Positions 9,478 through 17,506 of a stretch of DNA of 64,000 nt are shown piece by piece. The DNA comes from Caldimonas tepidiphila (GTDB taxonomy: Bacteria > Pseudomonadota > Gammaproteobacteria > Burkholderiales > Burkholderiaceae_C). The notes under the pieces are model-generated. The model was not told where the DNA came from and ran no database searches. It saw only the letters and a program-made list of their open reading frames with translations. The position numbers and the translations under genes are program-made. Each line of letters starts with the position of its first letter. The stretch's first letter is position 1. The stretch lies in the NCBI RefSeq assembly GCF_003569765.1, contig NZ_QXMG01000017.1, forward strand, positions 1 through 64,000. The letters are read 5' to 3'.

Positions 9478-9795
9478 ACTGGTCTGCTGTCCATCGTCCA
9501 GAACACCACGCTGGGCTCAGTGATGGACGTCAGCGAGGTACTGCGGCACGTGCTGCTGCCGCAGGTGTTCCGCATCACGACCCCCGATCTGGTGAGCAGT
9601 GCCGTCGAGATCGTCAAGCTCACCACCATCGCCAGCGTGGTCGCGATGCCCGAGTTGCTGCGCAACGCCCGCGACGCGCAGTCGCTGGTCTACAACCCGT
9701 CGCCGATCGTTCTGGCGTCGGCCTTGTACCTGCTGCTGCTCTGCCCGGCAGTGCACTGGCTGTCGCGGCGCGACCGACGCGTGCCAGTCGTGTAA
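9478..9795 (+). pseudogene. Polar amino acid ABC permease, C-terminal fragment
   Basis: About 105 codons that resemble only the last part of HisM/GlnP-type permeases: VLRHVLLPQVFRITTPDLVSS corresponds to the EAA loop, followed by LTTIASVVAMPELL and one final membrane segment (IVLASALYLLLL). The upstream part of the permease is missing and the frame before it is noise. There is no neighbouring ATPase or binding protein. It is a remnant, not a functional gene. Confidence 0.65.
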
Positions 9796-10055
9796 GGAGC
9801 CCCAGACCCGCACCAAACACCCGCCCTCCCTGCAACAACGGTCAACTGTCTTGTTGGGGGCATGGGGAAGTAGAACTGGACAAGTTGGCTGTGACGCGCT
9901 CCAATTTGTTGTGCTTGCCGGTGTCAAAGGACCTTCTGGACAAAGTTAAGTCCCTGTCGGCCAAGGCTGCTGGATACATTTTGGTCGGTTCGTGCGCGAA
10001 CCCGCCTAGCTCCACCATCCAACATCGGTTCCTGCCGGTCCCCGGCAGGCTCCAC
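9796..10055. other. AT-richer gap before the tRNA
   Basis: No gene visible. Base composition is lower in GC than the surroundings. A perfect hairpin CCTGCCGG/CCGGCAGG with a 3-nt loop sits at 10031-10049, 6 bp before the tRNA. With the two remnants nearby, this looks like a worn integration or deletion site beside a tRNA. Confidence 0.35.
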
Positions 10056-10131
10056 GCGGGAATAGCTCAGTTGGTAGAGCGCAACCTTGCCAAGGTTGAG
10101 GTCGCGAGTTCGAGCCTCGTTTCCCGCTCCA
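10056..10131 (+). tRNA. tRNA-Gly (GCC)
   Basis: 76-nt cloverleaf: acceptor arm GCGGGAA paired with TTCCCGC, D-arm AGCTCAGTTGGTAGAGC, anticodon loop CTTGCCAAG giving anticodon GCC, T-arm GTTCGAGCC, and an encoded CCA end. Confidence 0.97.
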
Positions 10132-10190
10132 TTTCCCCCTCATTGGCTCGCTGCGCGAGCCACCGCCACGCGGCGTCCCGGGCCGGGGCC

Positions 10191-11387
10191 TCAGCCCGGC
10201 TTGCCGTCGAGCCGCGGCCGGCTCAGCACGGGCCAGTAGCTCACCGCGTACAGCCCGAAGCCGAGCGACCAGCCGGCTGCCGACAGCAGCACCGCCTCGA
10301 CGGTGAAGCCCGGGGCCAGCAGCGGCACGAAGACCCGCACCAGCGCGGCGCCCAGGATCAGCGCATAGCTGGCCGTCTCGCTGCGGCCGGCGCGCAGCAG
10401 GCGCCCGGTGTGTCCCCGCGCGGTGCGCGTCATCATGCCGATCACCAGCCCGCCGATCGCGCCCACCGCCAGCGCGTGGATCGCCGCCGACGGCGGCAGC
10501 GCGCCGAGCGCGGCGCCGCCTCGCAGCGCGAGGTGGACCGGGATCCAGAGGTAGGCGGCGTGCAGCACCCAGACCAGCGGCGTGCGCAGCGTCGCCCAGG
10601 GCTGCCACAGCCCCCAGCGCAGCAGATGAGCCAGCGCGCAGGCGCCGAGCAGCGCGGCGAGCGGCAGGCCGTCGAGTTGCAGCGCGTCGGCCGCCACGAG
10701 CGCGAGGACCGAGCCGAGCGCGAGCCGCTCGACCGCCGGGTGCCGCGCGGCCTTCGCGCCGGGGATGCCGTTGTTCGTGAACATCGGGATCACCCGGCCG
10801 CCCATCACCGCCATGATGAAGAGCACGACGTCCATCGCGACCTGCAGGCCCACCGCGCCGGGCGCACGGACGGCGCCGAGCTGCGCGAGGTGGAACAGGC
10901 CCTGCGCCGCGCCCATCAGCACGAGCAGACCGACGAAGAAGTAGTTGCGCCGGTTGCGCGCCGCGACGAAGGGCACCGCGAGCGCGGCGGCCGCGGCGAG
11001 CGGGAAGGCGACGTTGACGAGCGCCGCGGCCGTGCCGAAGGGCGTCAGCACCAGCACCCGGCCCGCCACCCACAGCGCGGCGAGCGCGGCCAGCGGCAGG
11101 CCGGTGGGCGTCGCCCGGTTGCTCCAGTTGCGGCCCGCGGTGAAGAGGAAGCCGACGATCACCGCCGTCGTGAAGCCGAACAGCATCTCGTGGGCGTGCC
11201 AAGCCGGCCCCTGCAGGTAAGCCTGCCCGAGGTGGCCGGAGAACTGCAGCGCCCACAGCGCGACCGACAGCGCGGCGAAGGCGCTGCCGAGCAGGTAGAA
11301 GGGCCGGAAGCCGAGCCGCCACAGCGCGAAGCCTTCGTGCCGCGGCGGCGCGTGCGCCGGTTCCTCGATCTTGATGAACGCAAACAT
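10191..11387 (-). CDS. nnrS: NnrS family membrane protein
   Basis: 398 residues, about 12 membrane helices. Features of NnrS: an N-terminal LWRLGFRPFYLLGS, WHAHEMLFGF and later GGRVIPMFTNNG and MTRTARGHTGR, with conserved His and Arg in helices. NnrS proteins are heme- and copper-containing membrane proteins that protect cells under NO stress by limiting formation of iron-thiol nitrosyl complexes. It is the last gene of the norB operon; its ATG overlaps the stop of the upstream gene by one base, indicating tight coupling. Confidence 0.92.
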   Translation of the reverse strand: MFAFIKIEEPAHAPPRHEGFALWRLGFRPFYLLGSAFAALSVALWALQFSGHLGQAYLQGPAWHAHEMLFGFTTAVIVGFLFTAGRNWSNRATPTGLPLAALAALWVAGRVLVLTPFGTAAALVNVAFPLAAAAALAVPFVAARNRRNYFFVGLLVLMGAAQGLFHLAQLGAVRAPGAVGLQVAMDVVLFIMAVMGGRVIPMFTNNGIPGAKAARHPAVERLALGSVLALVAADALQLDGLPLAALLGACALAHLLRWGLWQPWATLRTPLVWVLHAAYLWIPVHLALRGGAALGALPPSAAIHALAVGAIGGLVIGMMTRTARGHTGRLLRAGRSETASYALILGAALVRVFVPLLAPGFTVEAVLLSAAGWSLGFGLYAVSYWPVLSRPRLDGKPG

Positions 11388-12508
11388 CAGTTCGTCTCCA
11401 GGGAATTCGGAAGGGGGCGGGGCCGGCGCGCGAGGCGCCAGGCCAGGATGCCGCCGAGGACGGTCAGCGCGAAGGCGAGCAGCGCGACCGCGTTGAGCAG
11501 GCTGCCGGCAGCGCGCCAGCCGGCGTCGAAGGCGCCCGGGCCGAGCCGGATCGCGAGCGAGGCGTGCAGCGCCGCGAGCGGCAGGTAGAACGGCCGGCCG
11601 TACTGCACCTTCACCCGCGCGACGGCCGGCAGGATCACCGGCGCATGGCCCATCACCATGCTGAGGACGAAGCCGAGGCCGATCGCGTGCAGCGCGGCGT
11701 CCCGGGCGGGCCAGCTCAGCGCCGTCGCGGCCCAGGCCGCGCCGCCGACCGCGAGCCATGCATAGCCGCCGAGCAGGCAGGTCGCCATGTAGCGGCTCAG
11801 TCCCCCGGCCCGCACCGTGCGGCGCGCGATGTCGAACGCGACGAGCCACGCCGCGAGCGCGCCGAGCGCCGCGCCGAACAGCACGCCGCCGGCGCGGGGG
11901 AAAGGGAGGCTCGCCGCCGCCCCGAGCAGCAGCGCCGCCACGATCGCGTGGAAGGCGGCCTGCGCCGCCGGGGGGCGGCGCATCAGCCGCGTCATCTCGA
12001 GCCGCTCGGCCGCGATCGTCAGCACCAGGAAGCCGAACCACCAGGCAAGCGTCGCGGGGCCCGCCTCGCGCAGCGCGTGCAGCAGGTTGCCCGCGAGCCA
12101 CGCCAGCGCGGCGACGAGCAGCAGCACAGTGTGCGCCGCGCGCTGGCGCCGCACGATGACGAGGTTGACGGCGACGAAGACGAGCGCGGCCGCGACGAGG
12201 AGCAGCCGCGCCGCCGCGTCGAGGCCCGCCAGCAGGCCCACGCCGGCGAGGCCGGAGGCGAGCGGCGCGAGGAAGGCGAAGCGGCGCCTGAGCGCCACCG
12301 CGCGCTCGATGCCGATCACGGTGCCGAGGAAGGCGCAGATCATCAGCGCCGCGTGCGACAGCAGCGCCGGCCCGATCCAGGCGCCGGAAGCGGCACCCGG
12401 GACCGTGACACCCGCGCGCAGCAGGCCGCCGAGCACGCCGCCCGCGAGCGAGAGCGCGACGGCGGCGAGCAGCAGCGGCCGGGCGAGGCGCGCGCTCATG
12501 CCGCTCAC
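11387..12508 (-). CDS. Polytopic membrane protein of the NO operon (NnrS-like paralogue?)
   Basis: 373 residues with about 10-12 predicted helices and few polar stretches. I do not recognise a named family. It has two His-bearing helices, LLSHAALMICAFLGTVIGIERA and LHAIGLGFVLSMVMGHAPVIL, and the second resembles the His-Ala-Leu helix of NnrS in position and pattern. It lies between the DUF59 gene (4-bp overlap) and nnrS (1-bp overlap) and so is certainly co-translated with them. A heme or metal role in NO protection is an inference from context. Confidence 0.7.
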   Translation of the reverse strand: MSGMSARLARPLLLAAVALSLAGGVLGGLLRAGVTVPGAASGAWIGPALLSHAALMICAFLGTVIGIERAVALRRRFAFLAPLASGLAGVGLLAGLDAAARLLLVAAALVFVAVNLVIVRRQRAAHTVLLLVAALAWLAGNLLHALREAGPATLAWWFGFLVLTIAAERLEMTRLMRRPPAAQAAFHAIVAALLLGAAASLPFPRAGGVLFGAALGALAAWLVAFDIARRTVRAGGLSRYMATCLLGGYAWLAVGGAAWAATALSWPARDAALHAIGLGFVLSMVMGHAPVILPAVARVKVQYGRPFYLPLAALHASLAIRLGPGAFDAGWRAAGSLLNAVALLAFALTVLGGILAWRLARRPRPLPNSLETN

Positions 12509-12846
12509 CAGCCCATGAAGCGCCGGGCGCGCTCGCTCATGCGCTCGGGCGTCCAGGGCGGCTCCCAGACCAGCTCGACCGCGATGTCCGGCGCGCCGGG
12601 CAGCACCCGGGCGAGCTCGGCCTCCACGTCATCGACGATCACGTCCGCCACCGGGCAGGCGGCGGAGGTCATCGTCAGCCGCACGTCGACTTGCTCGCCG
12701 GCGACCTTCACGCCGTAGACCAGGCCCACGTCCACGATGGTGAGCGCCATCTCGGGATCCACGACGCGGGTGAGCGCTTCGAGGACCGGCCGGCGCAGCG
12801 CGTCCGGGCCCTCGTAGGGGAAAAGGGTGTCGGCAGGGGTATTCAT
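12505..12846 (-). CDS. DUF59/MIP18-type Fe-S assembly factor
   Basis: 113 residues covering one MIP18 (SufT/PaaD-like) domain: VLEALTRVVDPEMALTIVDVGLVY and LTMTSAACPVADVI with the conserved single Cys, ending VWEPPWTPERMSERARR. Such proteins help mature or repair Fe-S clusters. In an operon with NsrR (itself an Fe-S sensor) and NO reductase, a role in Fe-S protection or repair after NO is likely but unproven. It overlaps the downstream membrane gene by 4 bp and follows nsrR after 73 bp that contain a hairpin. Confidence 0.85.
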   Translation of the reverse strand: MNTPADTLFPYEGPDALRRPVLEALTRVVDPEMALTIVDVGLVYGVKVAGEQVDVRLTMTSAACPVADVIVDDVEAELARVLPGAPDIAVELVWEPPWTPERMSERARRFMGW

Positions 12847-12869
12847 GTGTGCACTCTCTCGCTGTGCGC

Positions 12870-12888
12870 CGTCCCTCCGGGAGGGACG
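12870..12888 (-). other. Intercistronic hairpin downstream of nsrR
   Basis: Perfect 8-bp stem CGTCCCTC/GAGGGACG with a 3-nt loop in the 73-bp gap between nsrR and the DUF59 gene. There is no T run, so it is more likely an RNA processing or stability element that sets different transcript levels than a full stop. Confidence 0.45.
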
Positions 12889-12919
12889 TCGCGCGTCTCG
12901 GGGCTGCCCGGCGACACTC

Positions 12920-13405
12920 TCACGCGCCGTGTCCTTTCGGGTGGGGCGCGGGAGCCGCGACGCCGGGCGGCCGCCGCGTGAAGATGACCTCGGCGAGCGC
13001 GTCGCGGTTGTGCACCAGGTCCGCGAGCGTGTAGCCGTCGAGCACGAGGTAGAAGGCCTGCACCGCCTCGCGCAGCACGCCCTGCAGCCGGCACAGGTGC
13101 GTGATGCAGCAGTCGCCCTTGCTGTCGGCGAAGCAGCCGGTCGGCTCGTCGCCGTCCTCGGTGCGGCGCACGACCTCGCCGACGACGATCTCGGCGGCGG
13201 GCCGCGCGAGCTCCATGCCGCCGCCCTTGCCGCGCACGTTCTGCAGCCAGCCGGCCTTGCCCAGGGCGTGGACCACCTTGGTGAGGTGGTTCTCCTTCAC
13301 GTCGAAGGAGGCTGCCACCTCGGCGATGGTGGCGCGGCGCCCGGGCTGCGCGGCCAGGTAGATCAGCACCCGCAGGCTGTAGTCGGTGAAGGCGGTCAGT
13401 TTCAT
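12920..13405 (-). CDS. nsrR: NO-sensing Rrf2-family repressor
   Basis: 161 residues. The N-terminus MKLTAFTDYSLRVLIYLA and the winged helix (TIAEVAASFDVKENHLTKVV) are typical of NsrR, and the Cys ligands of the cluster are present at 91, 99 (or 100) and 105. NsrR holds a [2Fe-2S] or [4Fe-4S] cluster that NO destroys, releasing DNA. The start at 13405 was chosen over an upstream codon because it matches the family's N-terminus. It lies 31 bp after norB in the same operon, whose promoter has a matching operator at 16063-16085, so it represses its own synthesis. Confidence 0.93.
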   Translation of the reverse strand: MKLTAFTDYSLRVLIYLAAQPGRRATIAEVAASFDVKENHLTKVVHALGKAGWLQNVRGKGGGMELARPAAEIVVGEVVRRTEDGDEPTGCFADSKGDCCITHLCRLQGVLREAVQAFYLVLDGYTLADLVHNRDALAEVIFTRRPPGVAAPAPHPKGHGA

Positions 13406-13436
13406 GGCGGTCGAAGGGCGGACGGTGGCAGAAGGC

Positions 13437-15713
13437 TCAGGGTCGGGCGGCGACCGGCAGTGCCGCGGCGGTGAGCCGCGCGTCGGGGCGGCGCAGCAGC
13501 CGCACAGCGTACAGCGCGAGGAAGGCCGCACCGGCCGCGAAGACGATGTCTCCGGGGACGCGCAGCCACACCAGCGCCTCCATCACCGGGCTGTGGATCA
13601 CCTCCGGCGAGCGGGCGTACCACAGGCCCCGCGTGATGCTGGCCCAGGCCTGGTAGAGGCCGGCCGGCAGCAGCGACATGAAGACCATCATCGCCAGGCC
13701 GATGTTCAGGCCCCAGAACGCGGGCTTGAGCAGGTGGTCGGCGTGCAGCTGGCGCTCGTAGAGGCCGCGCAGGCAGAACAGCATCAGCCCGATGCCGAGC
13801 ATGCCGTACACGCCGAAGAGCGCGGCGTGGCCGTGCGCGGCCGTCGTGTTCAGGCCCTGCACGTAGTACAGCGCGGCCGGCGGGTTGATCGCGAAGCCGA
13901 GCACGCCCGCGCCCACGGTGTTCCAGAAGCCGACCGCGACGAAGGACAGCACGACCCACTTGTAGTGCGCCATCCAGGGCAGGTCGCGCGAGCGGCGCCA
14001 GGTGGCGAGCGCCTCCAGCCCGATCAGCGTCAGCGGCACCACTTCGAGCGCCGAGAAGACCGAGCCCACGGCGATGATCGAGGTGGGCGTGCCGGTGAAG
14101 TAGAGGTGGTGCAGCGTGCCGAGGATGCCGCCGAAGAGGAAGACGATGGTCTCGGCGACGATCGCGCGGTTGGCGCTCACGGCGCGCACCAGGCCGAGCT
14201 TCGTGAAGATCAGCGCGACGACCGCGGTGGCGAAGACCTCGAAGAAGCCCTCGACCCACAGGTGCACCAGCCACCAGCGCCAGTACTCGACCATCGAGTA
14301 GTGCGTGTGCTGGCCCCAGGTCAGCGAGCTCGCGTAGAAGCCGCCGATGCAGGTGGCCGACAGGAAGACCATCGCGATCAGGCCGCGGGTCTCGGACGGC
14401 TTGACCAGCGCCGGCCACAGCGCGCGCCCGAGCAGGACGGCCCAGAACAGCAGGCCCCCGAACAGCAGCCATTGCCACACGCGGCCCATGCTGGTGAATT
14501 CCAGCCCCTGGTTGCCGATCCAGAAGCTGAAGTCCAGGCCGCGGTGCTGCAGCGTGCCGAGCCAGCCGGTGACGGTCGAGCCGACGACGATGGCGATCAG
14601 CGCCCAGAAGAGGATGTCCACGCCGAGCTTCTGCAGCTTCGGTTCGCGCCCTCCGAGCAGTGGCGCGATGTACAGGCCCGTGGCGAGCCAGGCGGTGGCG
14701 ATCCAGAAGATGCCGACCTGGGTGTGGATGGTGCGGCTGACGGTGTAGGGCAGCACCTGAGCCAGCGGCAGGCCGAAGAAGGCGTCGCCCTCGACCGCGT
14801 AGTGCGCGGTGACGATGCCCATCACGATCTGCAGCAGCATCAGGCCGACGACCGCGAAGAAGTACTTGCGCACGGCCTTCATCGACGGCGTGGCGACGAT
14901 GGCGGCAAGCGGGTCGGTCTTCGGCGGCGTCACCTCATCGTCACCGTGCGTGCGGCCGCCGTGGAACCACAGCATCGCGGCGATGCCGGCGATCAGCAGC
15001 ACGATGCTGACCATCGACCACACCGCGGCCGAGCTCGTCATCGTGTTGCCGACCAGCGGCTCGTGCGGCCAGTTGCTGGTGTAGGAGAGGCCCTGCTCGC
15101 CGGGGCGGTCGGTCGCGGCGGCCCAGGCGCTCCAGAAGAAGAAGGCGGTCAGCGCCTGGCGGTCCTCCTTCGACGGCAGCGCGCCCTCGGTCATCGCGTA
15201 CTGCTCGCGCAGCGTCGCGAGCGAGGGATCGGTGCCGAAGAGGCCGTCGATGTGGGCGGCGACCTGCCGGATGGCCTGCGCGCGCTCGGCCGACACCTTC
15301 ACGATGCCGGTGGCCTCGTCATGGGTGTTGCGGCGCATCTCCTCCCTGAGCGCGGCGGCGATCGCGCCGCGGTCGGCCGCGCCGAGACTGGAGGCGTCCT
15401 TGTTCAGCTGGCGCGTGCGGATGTCCTGCAGCGCGACCGCCTCGCGGTGCAGCCAGTCGGCCGACCAGTCGGGCGCGACGTAGCTGCCGTGGCCCCAGAC
15501 GGTGCCGAGCTGCTGGCCGCCGGCGGCCAGCCAGGCCTGCTGGCCGCGCTGGATCTGCTCGCCGGTGAAGAGGGTCTCGCCGTCGGTGCTGACGACGGCG
15601 CTCGGGATGGGCGGCGCGCTCAGGTAGATCTGGTAGCCCAGGTAGCCCAGCGCACCGAAGGACAGCACGAAGATGAGCCCGAGCCAGCGCCACAGCCGGT
15701 GGGTGGTGTTCAT
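13437..15713 (-). CDS. norB: Quinol-dependent nitric oxide reductase, single subunit
   Basis: 758 residues, the length of qNOR rather than cytochrome-c-dependent NorB. The N-terminal fused NorC-like extension (residues 1-200, with WGHGSYVAPDWSADWLHREA) is followed by the 12-helix heme-copper-oxidase-like core with its His ligands (QVGIFWIATAWLATGLYIAP; WGQHTHYSMVEYWRWW; GTLHHLYFTGTP). It reduces 2 NO to N2O with electrons from quinol in the inner membrane. No nirK/nirS is present in the window, so detoxification is as likely as denitrification. It is the second gene of its operon. Confidence 0.95.
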   Translation of the reverse strand: MNTTHRLWRWLGLIFVLSFGALGYLGYQIYLSAPPIPSAVVSTDGETLFTGEQIQRGQQAWLAAGGQQLGTVWGHGSYVAPDWSADWLHREAVALQDIRTRQLNKDASSLGAADRGAIAAALREEMRRNTHDEATGIVKVSAERAQAIRQVAAHIDGLFGTDPSLATLREQYAMTEGALPSKEDRQALTAFFFWSAWAAATDRPGEQGLSYTSNWPHEPLVGNTMTSSAAVWSMVSIVLLIAGIAAMLWFHGGRTHGDDEVTPPKTDPLAAIVATPSMKAVRKYFFAVVGLMLLQIVMGIVTAHYAVEGDAFFGLPLAQVLPYTVSRTIHTQVGIFWIATAWLATGLYIAPLLGGREPKLQKLGVDILFWALIAIVVGSTVTGWLGTLQHRGLDFSFWIGNQGLEFTSMGRVWQWLLFGGLLFWAVLLGRALWPALVKPSETRGLIAMVFLSATCIGGFYASSLTWGQHTHYSMVEYWRWWLVHLWVEGFFEVFATAVVALIFTKLGLVRAVSANRAIVAETIVFLFGGILGTLHHLYFTGTPTSIIAVGSVFSALEVVPLTLIGLEALATWRRSRDLPWMAHYKWVVLSFVAVGFWNTVGAGVLGFAINPPAALYYVQGLNTTAAHGHAALFGVYGMLGIGLMLFCLRGLYERQLHADHLLKPAFWGLNIGLAMMVFMSLLPAGLYQAWASITRGLWYARSPEVIHSPVMEALVWLRVPGDIVFAAGAAFLALYAVRLLRRPDARLTAAALPVAARP

Positions 15714-15749
15714 GGGAAGGTCCTCGAAGGGAGTGACGGAGGGTCGGAC

Positions 15750-16043
15750 TCAGGCGCCGCCGCAGCAGCCGCAGCAGCTGCCCTGCGCCTGGGGATCGGC
15801 GACCCGCGTGATCGCCACGCGCCAGGTGTCGGGGCCGGCCTCCAGGTAGTCCCAGGCGAACCTGCCCGGCATCTCGGCCTGGAACTGGTGGTACAGCGGG
15901 CGGGGGTCGTGGTCGTTCACGAGTTCCATCGCCTGACCGGCCGCGAGGCCGCGGAAGGTCGAGAAGATGCGGGGATGGCGCTCGCGCGGCGGGATGTCGC
16001 GGACGTCGACGGTGGCGGCAATGGAGGCGGCGGGGATCGTCAT
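15750..16043 (-). CDS. DUF2249 protein with Cys-rich tail
   Basis: 97 residues. A single DUF2249 domain (TVDVRDIPPRERHP, LAAGQAMELVNDHDPRPLYHQF, WDYLEAGPDTWRVAI) and a C-terminal tail GSCCGCCGG with four cysteines that could bind metal. Start ATG 16043, with GGAG 8 bp upstream, is preferred: the alternatives at 16076 and 16082 would lie inside the NsrR operator. DUF2249 proteins recur next to NO reductase and denitrification genes, but their biochemical role is not established. First gene of the norB operon. Confidence 0.8.
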   Translation of the reverse strand: MTIPAASIAATVDVRDIPPRERHPRIFSTFRGLAAGQAMELVNDHDPRPLYHQFQAEMPGRFAWDYLEAGPDTWRVAITRVADPQAQGSCCGCCGGA

Positions 16044-16062
16044 GGAGGGCTCCGTGGGTCGA

Positions 16063-16085
16063 AAGGTGTATTTCATATGCACCTA
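16063..16085. promoter_or_regulatory. NsrR-type operator
   Basis: 23-bp imperfect palindrome with left arm AAGGTGTATTT and right arm ATATGCACCTA around a central C. This is the AAGATGYATTT 11-1-11 pattern of NsrR sites. It overlaps the inferred -10 and transcription start of the DUF2249-norB-nsrR operon, which is where a repressor would act. Confidence 0.75.
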
Positions 16086-16126
16086 TGCTAGGAACCCGGC
16101 CGCCGTCTGGCCTTGATTGCAATCAA
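16085..16126 (-). promoter_or_regulatory. FNR/DNR-activated promoter of the norB operon
   Basis: A perfect FNR-type box, TTGAT-TGCA-ATCAA, at 16113-16126 and a -10-like TAGCAT on the minus strand at 16085-16090. If transcription starts near 16078 the box is centred at about -41.5, the class II activation position. The promoter would be switched on by low oxygen (or NO through a DNR-type protein) and blocked by NsrR until NO arrives. Confidence 0.7.
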
Positions 16127-16303
16127 CTTCGCCGGAATCGCGCTCTCGCGACCGCGCGCGGTGCCCTGCGCATCACCCCGACGAACTGCGCCTGAAGGCC
16201 TGAAGAGCGGATCGCCCGGCCTGCGCGATGCCACGCACCGGGCCGGACGGCCGCGGTCCGGACCGGACCGGGAACGCAGGGAAGGAGCGCGGGGCTCGGC
16301 CCC

Positions 16304-17506
16304 TCAGCCCGTCAGCCGTCCGCGATAGAGCGCGGCGACGAGATCGGACTGCGTGACGATGCCGACCAGCCGGCGCTCGTGGTCGATGACCGGGATGTGG
16401 TGCAGCCCGAGGTCGGACAGCAGCGGCACCAGCTCGACGATGTGCCGGTCGACGCCGGCGGTCTGCACCGGCGCGGTCATGATCTGCCCGACCACCTCCG
16501 GCTTGTCGCCGTGCGTGCGCCCGCTGCGCCGCAGGAACGCGCGCAGCTTGTGCTCGAAGCCCTCGTGCCGGCCGAGGCCCGCGTGCTTCATGAAGTCGAC
16601 CATCGTCAGGATGCCGATCACGCGGCGGGCGCGGTCGACCACCGGCAGCGCCTTGATGCGGTGATCCCGCAGCAGCGCCCAGGCGTCCTCGAGCCCGGTG
16701 CCGTACTCCACGGTGACGAGGTCGCGCGACATGATGTCGCCGCAGGTGATCTCGCCGAAGCGGCGCCGGTAGGCCTGCATCTCGGTCTGGCAGAACAGTG
16801 CGTCGAGATCGTCGCGGCTGACGTCGAGCACCTGGTTGTACTGCCGCAGCACCGCGTCGAGGTCCGCGCGCGTGAAGCCGAGGCGCTCGTTGGGCGCCGC
16901 ATCGCCCGTGCCGTGTCCCGGAGCAGACGGCGGCTGGCGGTGCGGGTAGGGCCGCCGCGTCGCGTTGTTGAATGCCAGCGCCACGCACAGCAGCAGCAGC
17001 GAGTTCAGCCCCACCGGCGCGAGCACGAATCCGTAGCCCAGCGCCTGCAGCGCCGGGCCGCCGAGCACCGCGCTGAGCGCGATCGCACCGCCGGGCGGAT
17101 GCAGGCAGCGCAGCGCGAACATCGCGACGAGCGCGCCGGCCATCGCCACCGCGGCCGCGAGCGGCGTGCTGCCGAGCACGAGCGCGCAGCTCACGCCGAT
17201 GAGCGCCGACACGGTGTTGCCGGCGAGGATCGGCCAGGGCTGGGCCAGCGGGCTCGCCGGCAGCGCGAACAGCAGCACCGCCGACGCGCCCATCGGCGCG
17301 ATCAGCACGCCCGCGTCCGTCCCGAGCAGCGCATGGCCCGCGAGCCCCGTCAGCAGGATGCCGAGCAGCGCGCCGCACGCGGCGCGCAGCCGCTCGCCCC
17401 GGTCGACCTCCTGCCGCACCGGCCTCAGCGAGCGCAGCGTCTCCCGCAGCGCCTTTGCCAGCCGTCCGCGCGGCGCGCGCCCGCCCTTGCGGGGCGCGAC
17501 GCTCAC
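16304..17506 (-). CDS. HPP-family membrane protein with tandem CBS domains
   Basis: 400 residues. The N-terminal half is an HPP domain with four membrane segments and the motif LRCLHPPGGAIAL. A linker (about 185-235) leads to two CBS domains (CGDIMSRDLVTVEYG and VGQIMTAPVQTAGVD, each ending in a HxxALPV or HHIPVID strand). Some HPP proteins in plants and cyanobacteria have been linked to nitrite transport. The GTG start at 17506 overlaps the hmp stop by 4 bp, so the two are translationally coupled; nitrate/nitrite export or exchange is therefore a reasonable guess. Confidence 0.85.
   Translation of the reverse strand: MSVAPRKGGRAPRGRLAKALRETLRSLRPVRQEVDRGERLRAACGALLGILLTGLAGHALLGTDAGVLIAPMGASAVLLFALPASPLAQPWPILAGNTVSALIGVSCALVLGSTPLAAAVAMAGALVAMFALRCLHPPGGAIALSAVLGGPALQALGYGFVLAPVGLNSLLLLCVALAFNNATRRPYPHRQPPSAPGHGTGDAAPNERLGFTRADLDAVLRQYNQVLDVSRDDLDALFCQTEMQAYRRRFGEITCGDIMSRDLVTVEYGTGLEDAWALLRDHRIKALPVVDRARRVIGILTMVDFMKHAGLGRHEGFEHKLRAFLRRSGRTHGDKPEVVGQIMTAPVQTAGVDRHIVELVPLLSDLGLHHIPVIDHERRLVGIVTQSDLVAALYRGRLTG

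Noticed and set aside
13386-16091. 901-codon plus-strand frame opposite norB
   Set aside because: Long only because GC-rich codons lack stops in that frame; norB is complete on the other strand.
16254-16265. Palindrome CGGTCCGGACCG near the end of the HPP gene
   Set aside because: Twelve-bp GC palindromes are expected by chance here, and no gene start or stop fits it.
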